Positions 1 through 6,451 of a stretch of DNA of 11,510 nucleotides are shown here, piece by piece. Position numbers and translations under genes: made by a program. The notes under the pieces are model-generated. The model ran no database searches and was not told where the DNA came from. It saw only the letters and a list, made by a program, of their open reading frames with translations. The stretch covers positions 1 to 11,510 of the forward strand of contig CAIXYX010000003.1 of the NCBI GenBank assembly GCA_903923795.1, in the 5' to 3' direction. The first letter of the stretch is position 1; the number at the start of each line of letters is the position of its first letter. The stretch is from an uncultured Microcaldota archaeon (lineage in GTDB: Archaea > Micrarchaeota > Micrarchaeia > Anstonellales > Anstonellaceae).

Positions 1-233
1 ATCATCTTCGTCTTCCCGCCCATCTCGGACGCGTCGGCAGTCTCGAGCTCTTCGGCCAGTCTGGCGGCCGCATGGGCTATCTCGTGCGCATCGAGCGTGA
101 GCGTGCTCTCGGGTTTCGCGCGGTTCATGGAGTCGATGAGCTCCTCGAGCAGACCATGGAGCTCGCGCTCGGCAGAATTGGTTTGGGCCGTTATCCCTGA
201 TAGGTCAAGGCCTTTCTCGCCCCGTCTGGTCAT
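1..233 (-). CDS. Unknown protein, N-terminal part (runs off the left edge)
   Basis: An open minus-strand frame starts with ATG at 233-231 and stays open for 77 codons to the window edge, so the C-terminus is missing. The visible part begins MTRRGEKGLDLSG, is rich in Glu, Ala and Leu, and is predicted by eye to be mostly helical and soluble, with no membrane segment or signal peptide. I recognise no family. The start is supported by a good TATA-like box whose centre lies about 26 nt upstream of the ATG, which suggests leaderless transcription. The gene is divergent from the 431-aa protein gene starting at 362, with 128 nt between the starts. An overlapping plus-strand frame (97-309) lacks such support and looks like a shadow. 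Confidence 0.65.
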   Translation of the reverse strand, partial: MTRRGEKGLDLSGITAQTNSAERELHGLLEELIDSMNRAKPESTLTLDAHEIAHAAARLAEELETADASEMGGKTKM

Positions 234-252
234 AGAGATGAAAATCGATGCG

Positions 253-264
253 AAGTATATAAAT
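253..264 (-). promoter_or_regulatory. TATA-like box for the left-edge minus-strand gene
   Basis: On the minus strand this reads ATTTATATACTT, a strong match to an archaeal TATA box. Its centre is about 26 nt from the ATG at 233, so transcription would start at or next to the start codon. The purine/A-rich stretch just upstream could serve as a TFB recognition element. Confidence 0.6.
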
Positions 265-334
265 CTGCTTTCGAGCCCTCTCCATCTCGCCGCAAGCCTT
301 TCGTGGTAATCAAAACACAAAAAAGCAAAGCCCC

Positions 335-341
335 TATAAAT
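335..341 (+). promoter_or_regulatory. TATA-like box for the 431-aa protein gene
   Basis: TATAAAT is centred about 24 nt before the ATG at 362, preceded by A-rich DNA. This spacing predicts a leaderless mRNA, and no Shine-Dalgarno-like sequence lies before the start. It is divergent from the box at 253-264. Confidence 0.55.
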
Positions 342-361
342 CCAGCCGCGCAAAACAGGGC

Positions 362-1657
362 ATGACCGATTTCAACCATAATAATATTTTTTCAAAAACC
401 AAATCAGAAGATTCCAAAGCCAAGCCAGCCAAAACCTCCCTTGTCAAAACTTTCACTACTGACCGTATCCTGGCAAAATTCGAGGAACCTGAAAAAGAGG
501 ATTTGCTTCGTATCAGCAAGCCCACAGACGTATCGCCTCTCAAATCCCATACCCGTATCCCCATGCCTGAGCAGGAGATTTTCCGCCAGTTCATAGAGAC
601 CTATCACTCTCTGGATTTTGTGACCAAAACCCCCCTCCTTCTTACCAAGGCGGAGATGCTGCGCACTATCCGTGGCACGCCCCATAATTTCTATGATGCC
701 GCGCGCGTCCGCAAAAAAACCGACAAGCATCTGGGGCAAAACGGCATCCTCGCATATCTCTTGCGCGGGAGCGGGTGGTTCGACAATTTCGAAGATTCCG
801 AAGCCGAAGTCCTCAAAACAATCTCCTTGGTCAAGAACGCCCCCCTAATCGCGCAGGCCGCCGCGTTCGACACCCGCACACGCAGGGATAACTGGCACGA
901 CATACAACGCCGGTGGAAACTTCTCGAATGCCATTCTCGCCGCTATCTGACGCTAAATCAAGCCCTCTCGCTCATGGAGCCCATCATCGCCGAGAGAATC
1001 TCGGCGTGGTTTTTGGCGAATCCAGTCTATCATTCGCTCGCGGTCAGATTCCATCGCCGCAGGCTGGCGGAGGACCCCATACATCTCCGCGCTCCAAACG
1101 CCAGAAAACCACCTGTAGCCGACATCACCCCCAAAGCCAAGCGTCCGGGTCCCATTCCATGCGCCCAAAAAACCCGGGAGCCGGACAATCCAAAACCCCA
1201 TCCCGCAAAAAAATCAGTTTCTAATCGGTCCGGGAAGATTTTCTGCCCCATCGAGTTTGCCATCGTGGAATCCGAGGCGCGTCTGGCCATCGCTAATCCT
1301 GCCATAAAAGGCGGAAACCCCGCCAAAAAGCCCGGCGTGCAGGAGGTTGTCATCCAAGCCGATGCGCCATCTCCCGCCCCGAACGGCTGGCGGGCCGATG
1401 ACCTCGCCGACCGCCCTATCGAGACTTGGGAGGATTTCGACCGATTATGGGAAGAAGCCGAAAAGAAGCACGTCCGGCGCATGAAGATCAGCGAGATGTT
1501 CGAGTATCTTGATCTGAACAACTGCGATCTTGGCACGCGGGCCCGCAAATTCTACAATTCCCATCAGGAACTCATGAGCATGTACCAGTCCCGCTATGAA
1601 GATGCTTGCCGGGCCGACCGCGAGCTGGCCATGAAAAAGCGCGCTGACAAGAGTTGA
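362..1657 (+). CDS. Basic orphan protein, 431 aa, function unknown
   Basis: I do not recognise this protein. Residues 1-65 are Lys/Ser/Thr-rich and probably disordered. Residues 68-240 look like a helical, Arg/Trp-rich folded region with many aromatic residues (for example WFDNF near 139-143, and W178, W185). Residues 245-345 are a Pro/Lys/Arg-rich linker. Residues 352-431 are charged and helical, probably a coiled coil or helical bundle, ending in a Lys/Arg-rich tail. No transmembrane segment or signal peptide is visible, so it is probably cytoplasmic. The basic character would suit nucleic-acid binding, but no catalytic or zinc motif is evident. The start is supported by the TATA-like box 24 nt upstream. 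It converges on rtcB, and its stop lies 10 nt before the rtcB tail remnant. Confidence 0.75.
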   Translation: MTDFNHNNIFSKTKSEDSKAKPAKTSLVKTFTTDRILAKFEEPEKEDLLRISKPTDVSPLKSHTRIPMPEQEIFRQFIETYHSLDFVTKTPLLLTKAEMLRTIRGTPHNFYDAARVRKKTDKHLGQNGILAYLLRGSGWFDNFEDSEAEVLKTISLVKNAPLIAQAAAFDTRTRRDNWHDIQRRWKLLECHSRRYLTLNQALSLMEPIIAERISAWFLANPVYHSLAVRFHRRRLAEDPIHLRAPNARKPPVADITPKAKRPGPIPCAQKTREPDNPKPHPAKKSVSNRSGKIFCPIEFAIVESEARLAIANPAIKGGNPAKKPGVQEVVIQADAPSPAPNGWRADDLADRPIETWEDFDRLWEEAEKKHVRRMKISEMFEYLDLNNCDLGTRARKFYNSHQELMSMYQSRYEDACRADRELAMKKRADKS

Positions 1658-1669
1658 GTTGAGCGCGCT
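1638..1669. repeat. Paired 8-bp palindrome AGCGCGCT around the stop of the 431-aa gene
   Basis: AGCGCGCT occurs at 1638-1645 and again at 1662-1669. Because the unit is its own reverse complement, the two copies can pair as an 8-bp stem with a 16-nt loop that contains the TGA stop at 1655-1657. The second copy overlaps the stop codon of the rtcB tail remnant. It could help define the 3' end of the mRNA, but there is no T-tract immediately after it, so a terminator role is uncertain. Confidence 0.45.
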
Positions 1670-1712
1670 AACCCTTCACAACTGCCAGAGGTATCATACG
1701 TGCCACAATCCG
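1668..1712 (-). pseudogene. Remnant of a second rtcB 3' end (last 14 codons plus stop)
   Basis: Read on the minus strand, this segment encodes RIVARMIPLAVVKG followed by TAG, the same 14 C-terminal residues as the intact RtcB, which ends with TAA at 1782-1784. The DNA differs at 8 of 45 positions, in six of 15 codons (Arg CGG/AGA, Arg CGT/CGG, Pro CCT/CCA, Leu CTG/TTA, Gly GGT/GGC, stop TAG/TAA), and every change is synonymous. The match ends abruptly: upstream codons no longer resemble rtcB. This is too short to be a gene. It reads as the tail left by another, diverged rtcB allele or copy, located 114 nt from the present tail. Confidence 0.85.
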
Positions 1713-1719
1713 AACCGCA

Positions 1720-1751
1720 GGGGGGAACACATAAACGACCAATGTCCCCCC
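1720..1751. repeat. G6/C6 inverted repeat (hairpin) in the convergent spacer
   Basis: GGGGGG at 1720-1725 faces CCCCCC at 1746-1751. The stem is extended by ACA (1727-1729) pairing with TGT (1743-1745), with one bulged A and a 13-nt loop. A further C6 run lies at 1776-1781, directly against the rtcB stop, so CCCCCCTT occurs twice, 30 nt apart. The hairpin lies downstream of both convergent genes and could mark or protect transcript ends. It could also be a junction scar next to the rtcB remnant. Confidence 0.5.
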
Positions 1752-1781
1752 TTCAGTTTGAGGCTCCTCCTGATTCCCCCC

Positions 1782-3218
1782 TTAGCCCTTCACAACTGCT
1801 AATGGTATCATCCGTGCCACAATTCTCGACAATCCGGCCATCTCGACCGATTTGACCACTTCATCAACATCCTTGTATGCGCCCGGCGCCTCTTCGGCCA
1901 ATAATTCGCTCTCGGTCGAGCGCACCATGATGTGCCTCTCTCCTAATCCCTTCGTAATCTGCTCTCCAGTCCATGTGTGCACGGCCTTTGAGCGGCTCAT
2001 CTTTCTTCCCGCGCCATGGCATGTGGAGCCGAATGTCTTGTCCATCGCCCCCTGCGCGCCCACAAGCACATATGATGCCGTGCCCATCGAGCCGGGGATG
2101 ATGACCGGCTGACCTATATCTCTGTACTTCGATGGAATCTCCACTCGTCCAGCCGCAAACGCCCTCGTCGCGCCTTTTCGATGCACGCACAATTTCTTCC
2201 GCTGTCCGTCCACAACATGCTCCTCGTATTTGGCTATGTTGTGGCACACGTCATAGAGCAGAGGCATGTTATCCGACGTTCCTTTTCCAAAAATCGTGTC
2301 AAAAGTCTCTCTCACCCAGTGCATCATGATGTGGCGGTTGTTGAACGCGAAATTCACCGCGCAGCGCATGGCGCCGAAGTAATGTTTTGCCTCCGGCGAG
2401 TTCAATGGCGCGCAGCACAATTCACGGTCCATCAGTTTGATGTTGTATTTTCCCGCCGCAGTAATCATGCTCTGCAAATTATCCGTGCAAATCTGGTGCC
2501 CGAATCCACGGGAGCCGGAATGTATCATGACTGCTATTTGCCCCTCGTGCATTCCGAACCTCTTGGCGACTTCCGCATCCACCAATTTCTCCACTTTCTG
2601 CACTTCGACAAAATGATTTCCCGCGCCGACCGTTCCGAATTGAGGCAAGCCTCTTTTTCGGGCAAGAGGCGAAACCGCTCCAAAGTCCGCATCTTGTATG
2701 CATCCTTCCTCTTCACATGCAAGTGCATCTTCGCTTCTTCCCCAGCCCTGCTCAATGGCCCAAGGCACTCCGCGCGTCACGGCCTCTTCCAATTGTTTTT
2801 CCTGCAAGCGAATTTTGCCCTTGACACCGACTCCTGACGGCACATTCTTGAAAAGCAAATCAACCAATTCGCGTTTTTTTGCGGTGATGTCTTTTTCTGT
2901 GAGATTTGTGAGGACTAACCTGACCCCGCAATTAATGTCATAGCCAACCCCCCCAGGACTTACCACACCTCCTCGTTCAGGGTCAAACGCCGCCACCCCG
3001 CCAATAGGAAATCCATATCCCTCATGTCCATCTGGCATGACATTGGCGGCAGTCACCAATCCGGGCAGAGTTGCCACATTCTGAATCTGCCAAATAGTCC
3101 TGTCTCCCTGCATATTTTTCATCAGCTCTTCGCTGGCAAAAATTCTTGCCGGCACGCGCATGTCGCCGGTCCTCGGAATCTCCCATTCGGCCGGGCCTAT
3201 AGGATTAATCGTCACCAT
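1782..3218 (-). CDS. rtcB: RtcB-type RNA ligase (3'-phosphate/2',3'-cyclic phosphate to 5'-OH)
   Basis: This 478-aa protein has the usual full length for RtcB without an intein. Family landmarks appear in order: DGHEGYGFPIGG at 63-74; SPGGVGYDINCG at 87-98 with metal ligands D94 and C97; GAGNHFVEVQ at 198-207 with N201/H202; IHSGSRGFGHQ at 232-242 with H233; YDVCHNIAKYE at 322-332 with H326; and HGAGRKMSRSKA at 401-412, where H401 matches the histidine guanylylated by GTP. In archaea RtcB joins tRNA halves after intron excision, using Mn2+ and GTP, with archease as activator; no archease gene is visible here. The start keeps the conserved region before WEIPRTGDMRVPAR. The first two codons are ATG GTG, and the nearest AT box gives a transcription start close to them. 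A diverged copy of its last 14 codons lies downstream. Confidence 0.97.
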   Translation of the reverse strand: MVTINPIGPAEWEIPRTGDMRVPARIFASEELMKNMQGDRTIWQIQNVATLPGLVTAANVMPDGHEGYGFPIGGVAAFDPERGGVVSPGGVGYDINCGVRLVLTNLTEKDITAKKRELVDLLFKNVPSGVGVKGKIRLQEKQLEEAVTRGVPWAIEQGWGRSEDALACEEEGCIQDADFGAVSPLARKRGLPQFGTVGAGNHFVEVQKVEKLVDAEVAKRFGMHEGQIAVMIHSGSRGFGHQICTDNLQSMITAAGKYNIKLMDRELCCAPLNSPEAKHYFGAMRCAVNFAFNNRHIMMHWVRETFDTIFGKGTSDNMPLLYDVCHNIAKYEEHVVDGQRKKLCVHRKGATRAFAAGRVEIPSKYRDIGQPVIIPGSMGTASYVLVGAQGAMDKTFGSTCHGAGRKMSRSKAVHTWTGEQITKGLGERHIMVRSTESELLAEEAPGAYKDVDEVVKSVEMAGLSRIVARMIPLAVVKG

Positions 3219-3231
3219 GAGTAAAACACCA

Positions 3232-3241
3232 AATATTTATT
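3232..3241 (-). promoter_or_regulatory. TATA-like box, probable rtcB promoter
   Basis: The minus strand reads AATAAATATT, centred only about 19 nt before the rtcB ATG. With normal archaeal spacing, transcription would begin around codons 1-2 (ATG GTG), so either a leaderless mRNA or a start at the GTG is possible. The same AT block could also influence the divergent gene at 3283. Confidence 0.4.
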
Positions 3242-3254
3242 CGGCGAATCAGGG

Positions 3255-3262
3255 TTAAAAAG
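3255..3262 (+). promoter_or_regulatory. TATA-like box for the 1021-aa protein gene
   Basis: TTAAAAAG is centred about 24 nt before the ATG at 3283, the leaderless spacing seen elsewhere in the window. The following 20 nt are C/T-rich with no Shine-Dalgarno-like purine run. The match to a TATA consensus is only moderate, and the AT block at 3232-3241 is an alternative that would give a leader of about 20 nt. Confidence 0.4.
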
Positions 3263-3282
3263 CCCCCCGTCGTTTTCCTCTC

Positions 3283-6200
3283 ATGCTCTTTCAGCTCAAT
3301 ATCAGCAAAGAGTCTCCTGCCTCTATACAGCTTTTCCAAAAACAGGTGGCCGACACCATCAGTCCGTATAAGTCTGGCCCGACTCTCAAAGGCGAGCTGC
3401 GCTTTGACATCCCGGCAGGCATGTCTTCCGACACCGCCAAATCCATCATCGAGGATTCCATCAAATCCGTGCCGGCAATGAAGAATTTCACCATCAAAGT
3501 GGGCGGCAATCAAAAATCTGGCAGCAACCAAATCATCCTCTCACCGCCCTCGGCGCGGGAAAAGAAATCTGAAAACACCTCCGAAAACCAAACCTCTTCT
3601 TTAGTCTCGCTCTCCGCAGTCCCCAAAACAAGCATCCCCGGAAACATCTCGGCGGATTGGCCCTCCATCCTTCTGGCGCACCAGACTCCCGCCATAATAA
3701 ACGAATATTCCACTCGTGCAACTTCGAGCGGCGAATCCATCGACATCCAGTCACAATACTCGCCCGCCCGCGTCGGCCAAACCGTTGATTTGCTGCAGAT
3801 AAACAAGGGCAAAGTCGGCGAGGCAAAAGTCGAGGCCGACAATTTCGGCCAACCTGCGTATTGCATCCTGACGCTCTCTTACCGCTCCGGCGTGCAATGG
3901 GTTCCATTCCAGCGCCAGCTCTCTCCGGCCAGCAATGCGGCATGGGTAGATGTCGGCGCGGCGGTGAAGGACGGCGTAAATCTCACGCTGGCCCAGTTGG
4001 GCGAAGCCGATGCGCAATCAAAAAAATCCGGCCCGCCACAGCTGACCGAATACCAGCGTCTTTCTTTGGCCTATTCGCTCTACACCACTTTCCAGACCTA
4101 TCACACCGTTGATTTCGACAACTCGACCGACAAAACCGATGATTTTGTCTCCACCAAAAATTCGTCTTGGGGGCAGGTGATGGGCGGCATCGAGGCGTCC
4201 AATCTGTCTTTAGAAGATAAGAAGTCGGTCAAGGCGAAGCTCAAGGAATATGCCGAGAACAAATCCACCTCAATTCTCTCTTCTCCCGGCTCCGAATCCG
4301 TGCAAGGTAAAACCTCCTATATCTCAAGCCTCACCAACCAGCTCACGAATACGCTGACGGATTACTTCTTCCCGCCCGAGAATATGGCCACCCTGCCCTC
4401 CACGCCGACTGGCGATTATCTCCGCGCCGAATACAAGAAAAACAGCCAAGAGCTTCATTCATCAATCGAATTTCTTGCCAAAGCCTCATCAGGAGTTTTG
4501 CCGCTCACTCTCTACGACCCCTATGGCGGCGGCCCGAACAAGATGGTCTCTATCACCCATCAAGACTTCACTCTATCCGACTGCAAATCCGGCCTTACTG
4601 CCGAGGGCAAGCCATTTGTGGCAGTAGGCGAAGATGCGATGCAGCGCATCAAAGCCATCCAAGACGAACAATTGCGCACTGGTGGGGTCACTGTGCGCTT
4701 TCCGGATTATGTTGTGCGTGATGCGCCGGCCGGCGGAGTCGTCATGTTCGAAGGCAAACGCGAAGGGGAATGGGCACTCACTCCATCTGTCACGCCGCAG
4801 AACGCCTCCTCCACTCTCAATGATTTCCTGCGCACAGACAGGCAGCATTACCAAATCGTCGATGTGTGGGCAAAAGCCCCGCTCTCGGAAAATTTGGTCA
4901 CCCAAGCAGGCCGCTACTCATCAGTAAAAGAAGCTCTCGCCGACCCCATGGTGAATTCCGCCGTGGTATTGCGAGGTTATGCCCTGCTGCAAGACGGCAT
5001 CGGTTCGATGAGCAATGTATGGGCTGAAAATGTTTCTTTCGGCTCATTCAACACCCACGTATGGCAGAATCACACGCTCCTCTTCGGCAAGAAAAATGAC
5101 GAATATTACGTTGTCGACGCTTCCCTTTCGGTGCGTGGCAAAGGTTCAACTCCTGCCGAAGCGCTGAAAGATTTGGCCACCTGCGGATTTGTCGCCGGAG
5201 TCTATCGCCGCGATGCGGACAAAAAAGTTGGCAGTCCCACTTGGACTTCTTCCATGACTGAGCAGATGGCCCTGCCTGCCGACAAGGGATGGTTCCATGA
5301 CGCTCTCAATTATGCCTCCAACCTCGAGTTGTGCTATTTCGCCCCATGGATATGGACACAGGTGGCCGGAGCAGTCGGCTCGGTATCCCGCTTTCTCGAA
5401 ACAAAAATCGATGCTCGTGATTTGGAGTTCCACAAGGGCTCAGCATTTGATCTCAATTCCTCCAGCGCCGATCTGTCTGAAGTTATGTTAGGCCTCGGCC
5501 TCGCGTTGAGCTTCGGCCGTTTGCGTGTTCTTGCCAATGCCGAGAGAGCGATTCAAGAGGGAATTGAAGCCGGCGCAATCGCCGTCAACACCGCCAAGGC
5601 CGGCTCGCTCACCACAAAAGCCATGTTCGGCTCTGAATTGGGGGCATTCGGCACAAGCGGTGTGCTGGCTTTTGTTTCCGAGCGGCAGAAGGAGGAGCAC
5701 CTCTCCAACCTCGCCGTGAATCTTTCGCAAGAGCACATCTCGAAACTGAAAAGCCCTGGTGATGATGTCATTGTGGAATATATGCAGGTCACCATTCTCG
5801 ACCTCTACAAATGGGCGCGAGCACAGGACGGTTTGCCCGCCCTGTCAGAAATTGAGGCCGCAGGGGATTTGAAGACAAACTGGATGCCCCGCATACTCTC
5901 CGCCCTCAACACCCAGATGCCACTGGGGCCCGAAGGTGCATCCGAAGTCATCCTGACAAAGCGCTTCATGCTCGCCCCTTCCGTCGAATGGGCAGACAAG
6001 AACCGCGAATATGTCTCTGATTTGGCGCATAAGATGAATTGGCCTGTCTCTACCGCCATGCTCTACATGCTCATGTTCGGCGGTCCGGCCGCGCCGGCTA
6101 AAACCCCTGAAGCATCGCTCTCGAAACTCAAGAGCATCAGTTCCGATGACTTCAACACGTCCACAACCTATCTCATCAGCCTCGCGCCGAAATCATGGGG

Positions 6201-6348
6201 CGCTGATTTTGACAAGCTCCACTCCGATATCACCTTGGGCTTCATGGACGGGCGCATCCATTCTTTCGAGTTCGGGGGATGGGAGACCGAGACCAACCTG
6301 AAAAACAGGAAACTCGGCCGCAATTGGGGGTCTGGCAATGTCCGATAA
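3283..6348 (+). CDS. Large orphan protein, 1021 aa; possible degenerate transglutaminase-like segment
   Basis: I cannot assign a family with confidence. Residues 1-75 look like a small alpha/beta domain, 76-125 is a Ser/Thr-rich linker, and 135-240 is probably beta-rich. Residues 550-615 resemble the core of a transglutaminase-like fold: VVLRGYALL (561-569) is laid out like the catalytic helix normally written xCRGYA, followed by HVW (592-594) and YYVVDAS (608-614), matching the His and Asp positions. The Cys position holds Leu563, so peptidase or transferase activity would be absent. Residues 735-800 are Ala/Gly-rich with hydrophobic stretches; 820-1000 is mostly helical. No N-terminal signal peptide is visible, although I count 15 N-x-S/T sequons. 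Its stop is about 100 nt before the J-domain gene, which has its own TATA-like box. Existence of the gene is near certain; the fold call is tentative. Confidence 0.8.
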   Translation: MLFQLNISKESPASIQLFQKQVADTISPYKSGPTLKGELRFDIPAGMSSDTAKSIIEDSIKSVPAMKNFTIKVGGNQKSGSNQIILSPPSAREKKSENTSENQTSSLVSLSAVPKTSIPGNISADWPSILLAHQTPAIINEYSTRATSSGESIDIQSQYSPARVGQTVDLLQINKGKVGEAKVEADNFGQPAYCILTLSYRSGVQWVPFQRQLSPASNAAWVDVGAAVKDGVNLTLAQLGEADAQSKKSGPPQLTEYQRLSLAYSLYTTFQTYHTVDFDNSTDKTDDFVSTKNSSWGQVMGGIEASNLSLEDKKSVKAKLKEYAENKSTSILSSPGSESVQGKTSYISSLTNQLTNTLTDYFFPPENMATLPSTPTGDYLRAEYKKNSQELHSSIEFLAKASSGVLPLTLYDPYGGGPNKMVSITHQDFTLSDCKSGLTAEGKPFVAVGEDAMQRIKAIQDEQLRTGGVTVRFPDYVVRDAPAGGVVMFEGKREGEWALTPSVTPQNASSTLNDFLRTDRQHYQIVDVWAKAPLSENLVTQAGRYSSVKEALADPMVNSAVVLRGYALLQDGIGSMSNVWAENVSFGSFNTHVWQNHTLLFGKKNDEYYVVDASLSVRGKGSTPAEALKDLATCGFVAGVYRRDADKKVGSPTWTSSMTEQMALPADKGWFHDALNYASNLELCYFAPWIWTQVAGAVGSVSRFLETKIDARDLEFHKGSAFDLNSSSADLSEVMLGLGLALSFGRLRVLANAERAIQEGIEAGAIAVNTAKAGSLTTKAMFGSELGAFGTSGVLAFVSERQKEEHLSNLAVNLSQEHISKLKSPGDDVIVEYMQVTILDLYKWARAQDGLPALSEIEAAGDLKTNWMPRILSALNTQMPLGPEGASEVILTKRFMLAPSVEWADKNREYVSDLAHKMNWPVSTAMLYMLMFGGPAAPAKTPEASLSKLKSISSDDFNTSTTYLISLAPKSWGADFDKLHSDITLGFMDGRIHSFEFGGWETETNLKNRKLGRNWGSGNVR

Positions 6349-6383
6349 CGAGGTTATTCTCCTCTCCGGCATTCGGGCAAAGG

Positions 6384-6393
6384 TTTAAATATA
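6384..6393 (+). promoter_or_regulatory. TATA-like box for the TPR/J-domain gene
   Basis: TTTAAATATA is a good archaeal TATA match preceded by a purine-rich stretch (GGGCAAAGG). A start about 25 nt downstream (near 6413) would give a leader of about 39 nt to the ATG at 6452. A second AT-rich stretch, ATTATAACA at about 6410-6418, could give a shorter leader. Confidence 0.55.
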
Positions 6394-6438
6394 CTCGCGC
6401 TTACATCTATTATAACAATTAGTGGTCAATGATAAATC

Positions 6439-6444
6439 GGGGTG
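6439..6444 (+). promoter_or_regulatory. Shine-Dalgarno-like site that favours the ATG at 6452
   Basis: GGGGTG ends 7 nt before the ATG at 6452 and partly matches the archaeal anti-Shine-Dalgarno (GGAGGTG type). The same frame stays open upstream to a GTG at 6422 (extra residues MVNDKSGCIY), but that GTG has no such site, and its extension would contain this motif as coding sequence. Confidence 0.5.
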
Positions 6445-6451
6445 TATTTAT

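Noticed and set aside
1030..1548. 172-aa minus-strand open frame within the 431-aa gene
   Set aside because: Complementary shadow of a GC-rich coding frame; no TATA-like box or ribosome site, and its composition is not protein-like.
1713..1781. Possible small mobile element between the two rtcB tails
   Set aside because: Only 69 nt, with no coding capacity, terminal repeats of a known insertion sequence, or target duplication beyond the tails themselves.
2181..2837. 218-aa plus-strand open frame antisense to rtcB
   Set aside because: It lies wholly inside the strongly conserved rtcB coding region; its translation is Cys/His/Ser-rich with no recognisable pattern and no promoter of its own.
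1782..3218. Intein inside RtcB
   Set aside because: All catalytic motifs are contiguous with normal spacing and the protein has the length of an intein-free RtcB.
6422..6451. GTG-initiated 10-residue extension of the J-domain protein
   Set aside because: The ATG at 6452 has a GGGGTG site at proper spacing and a typical N-terminus; the extension has neither, though it is not excluded.
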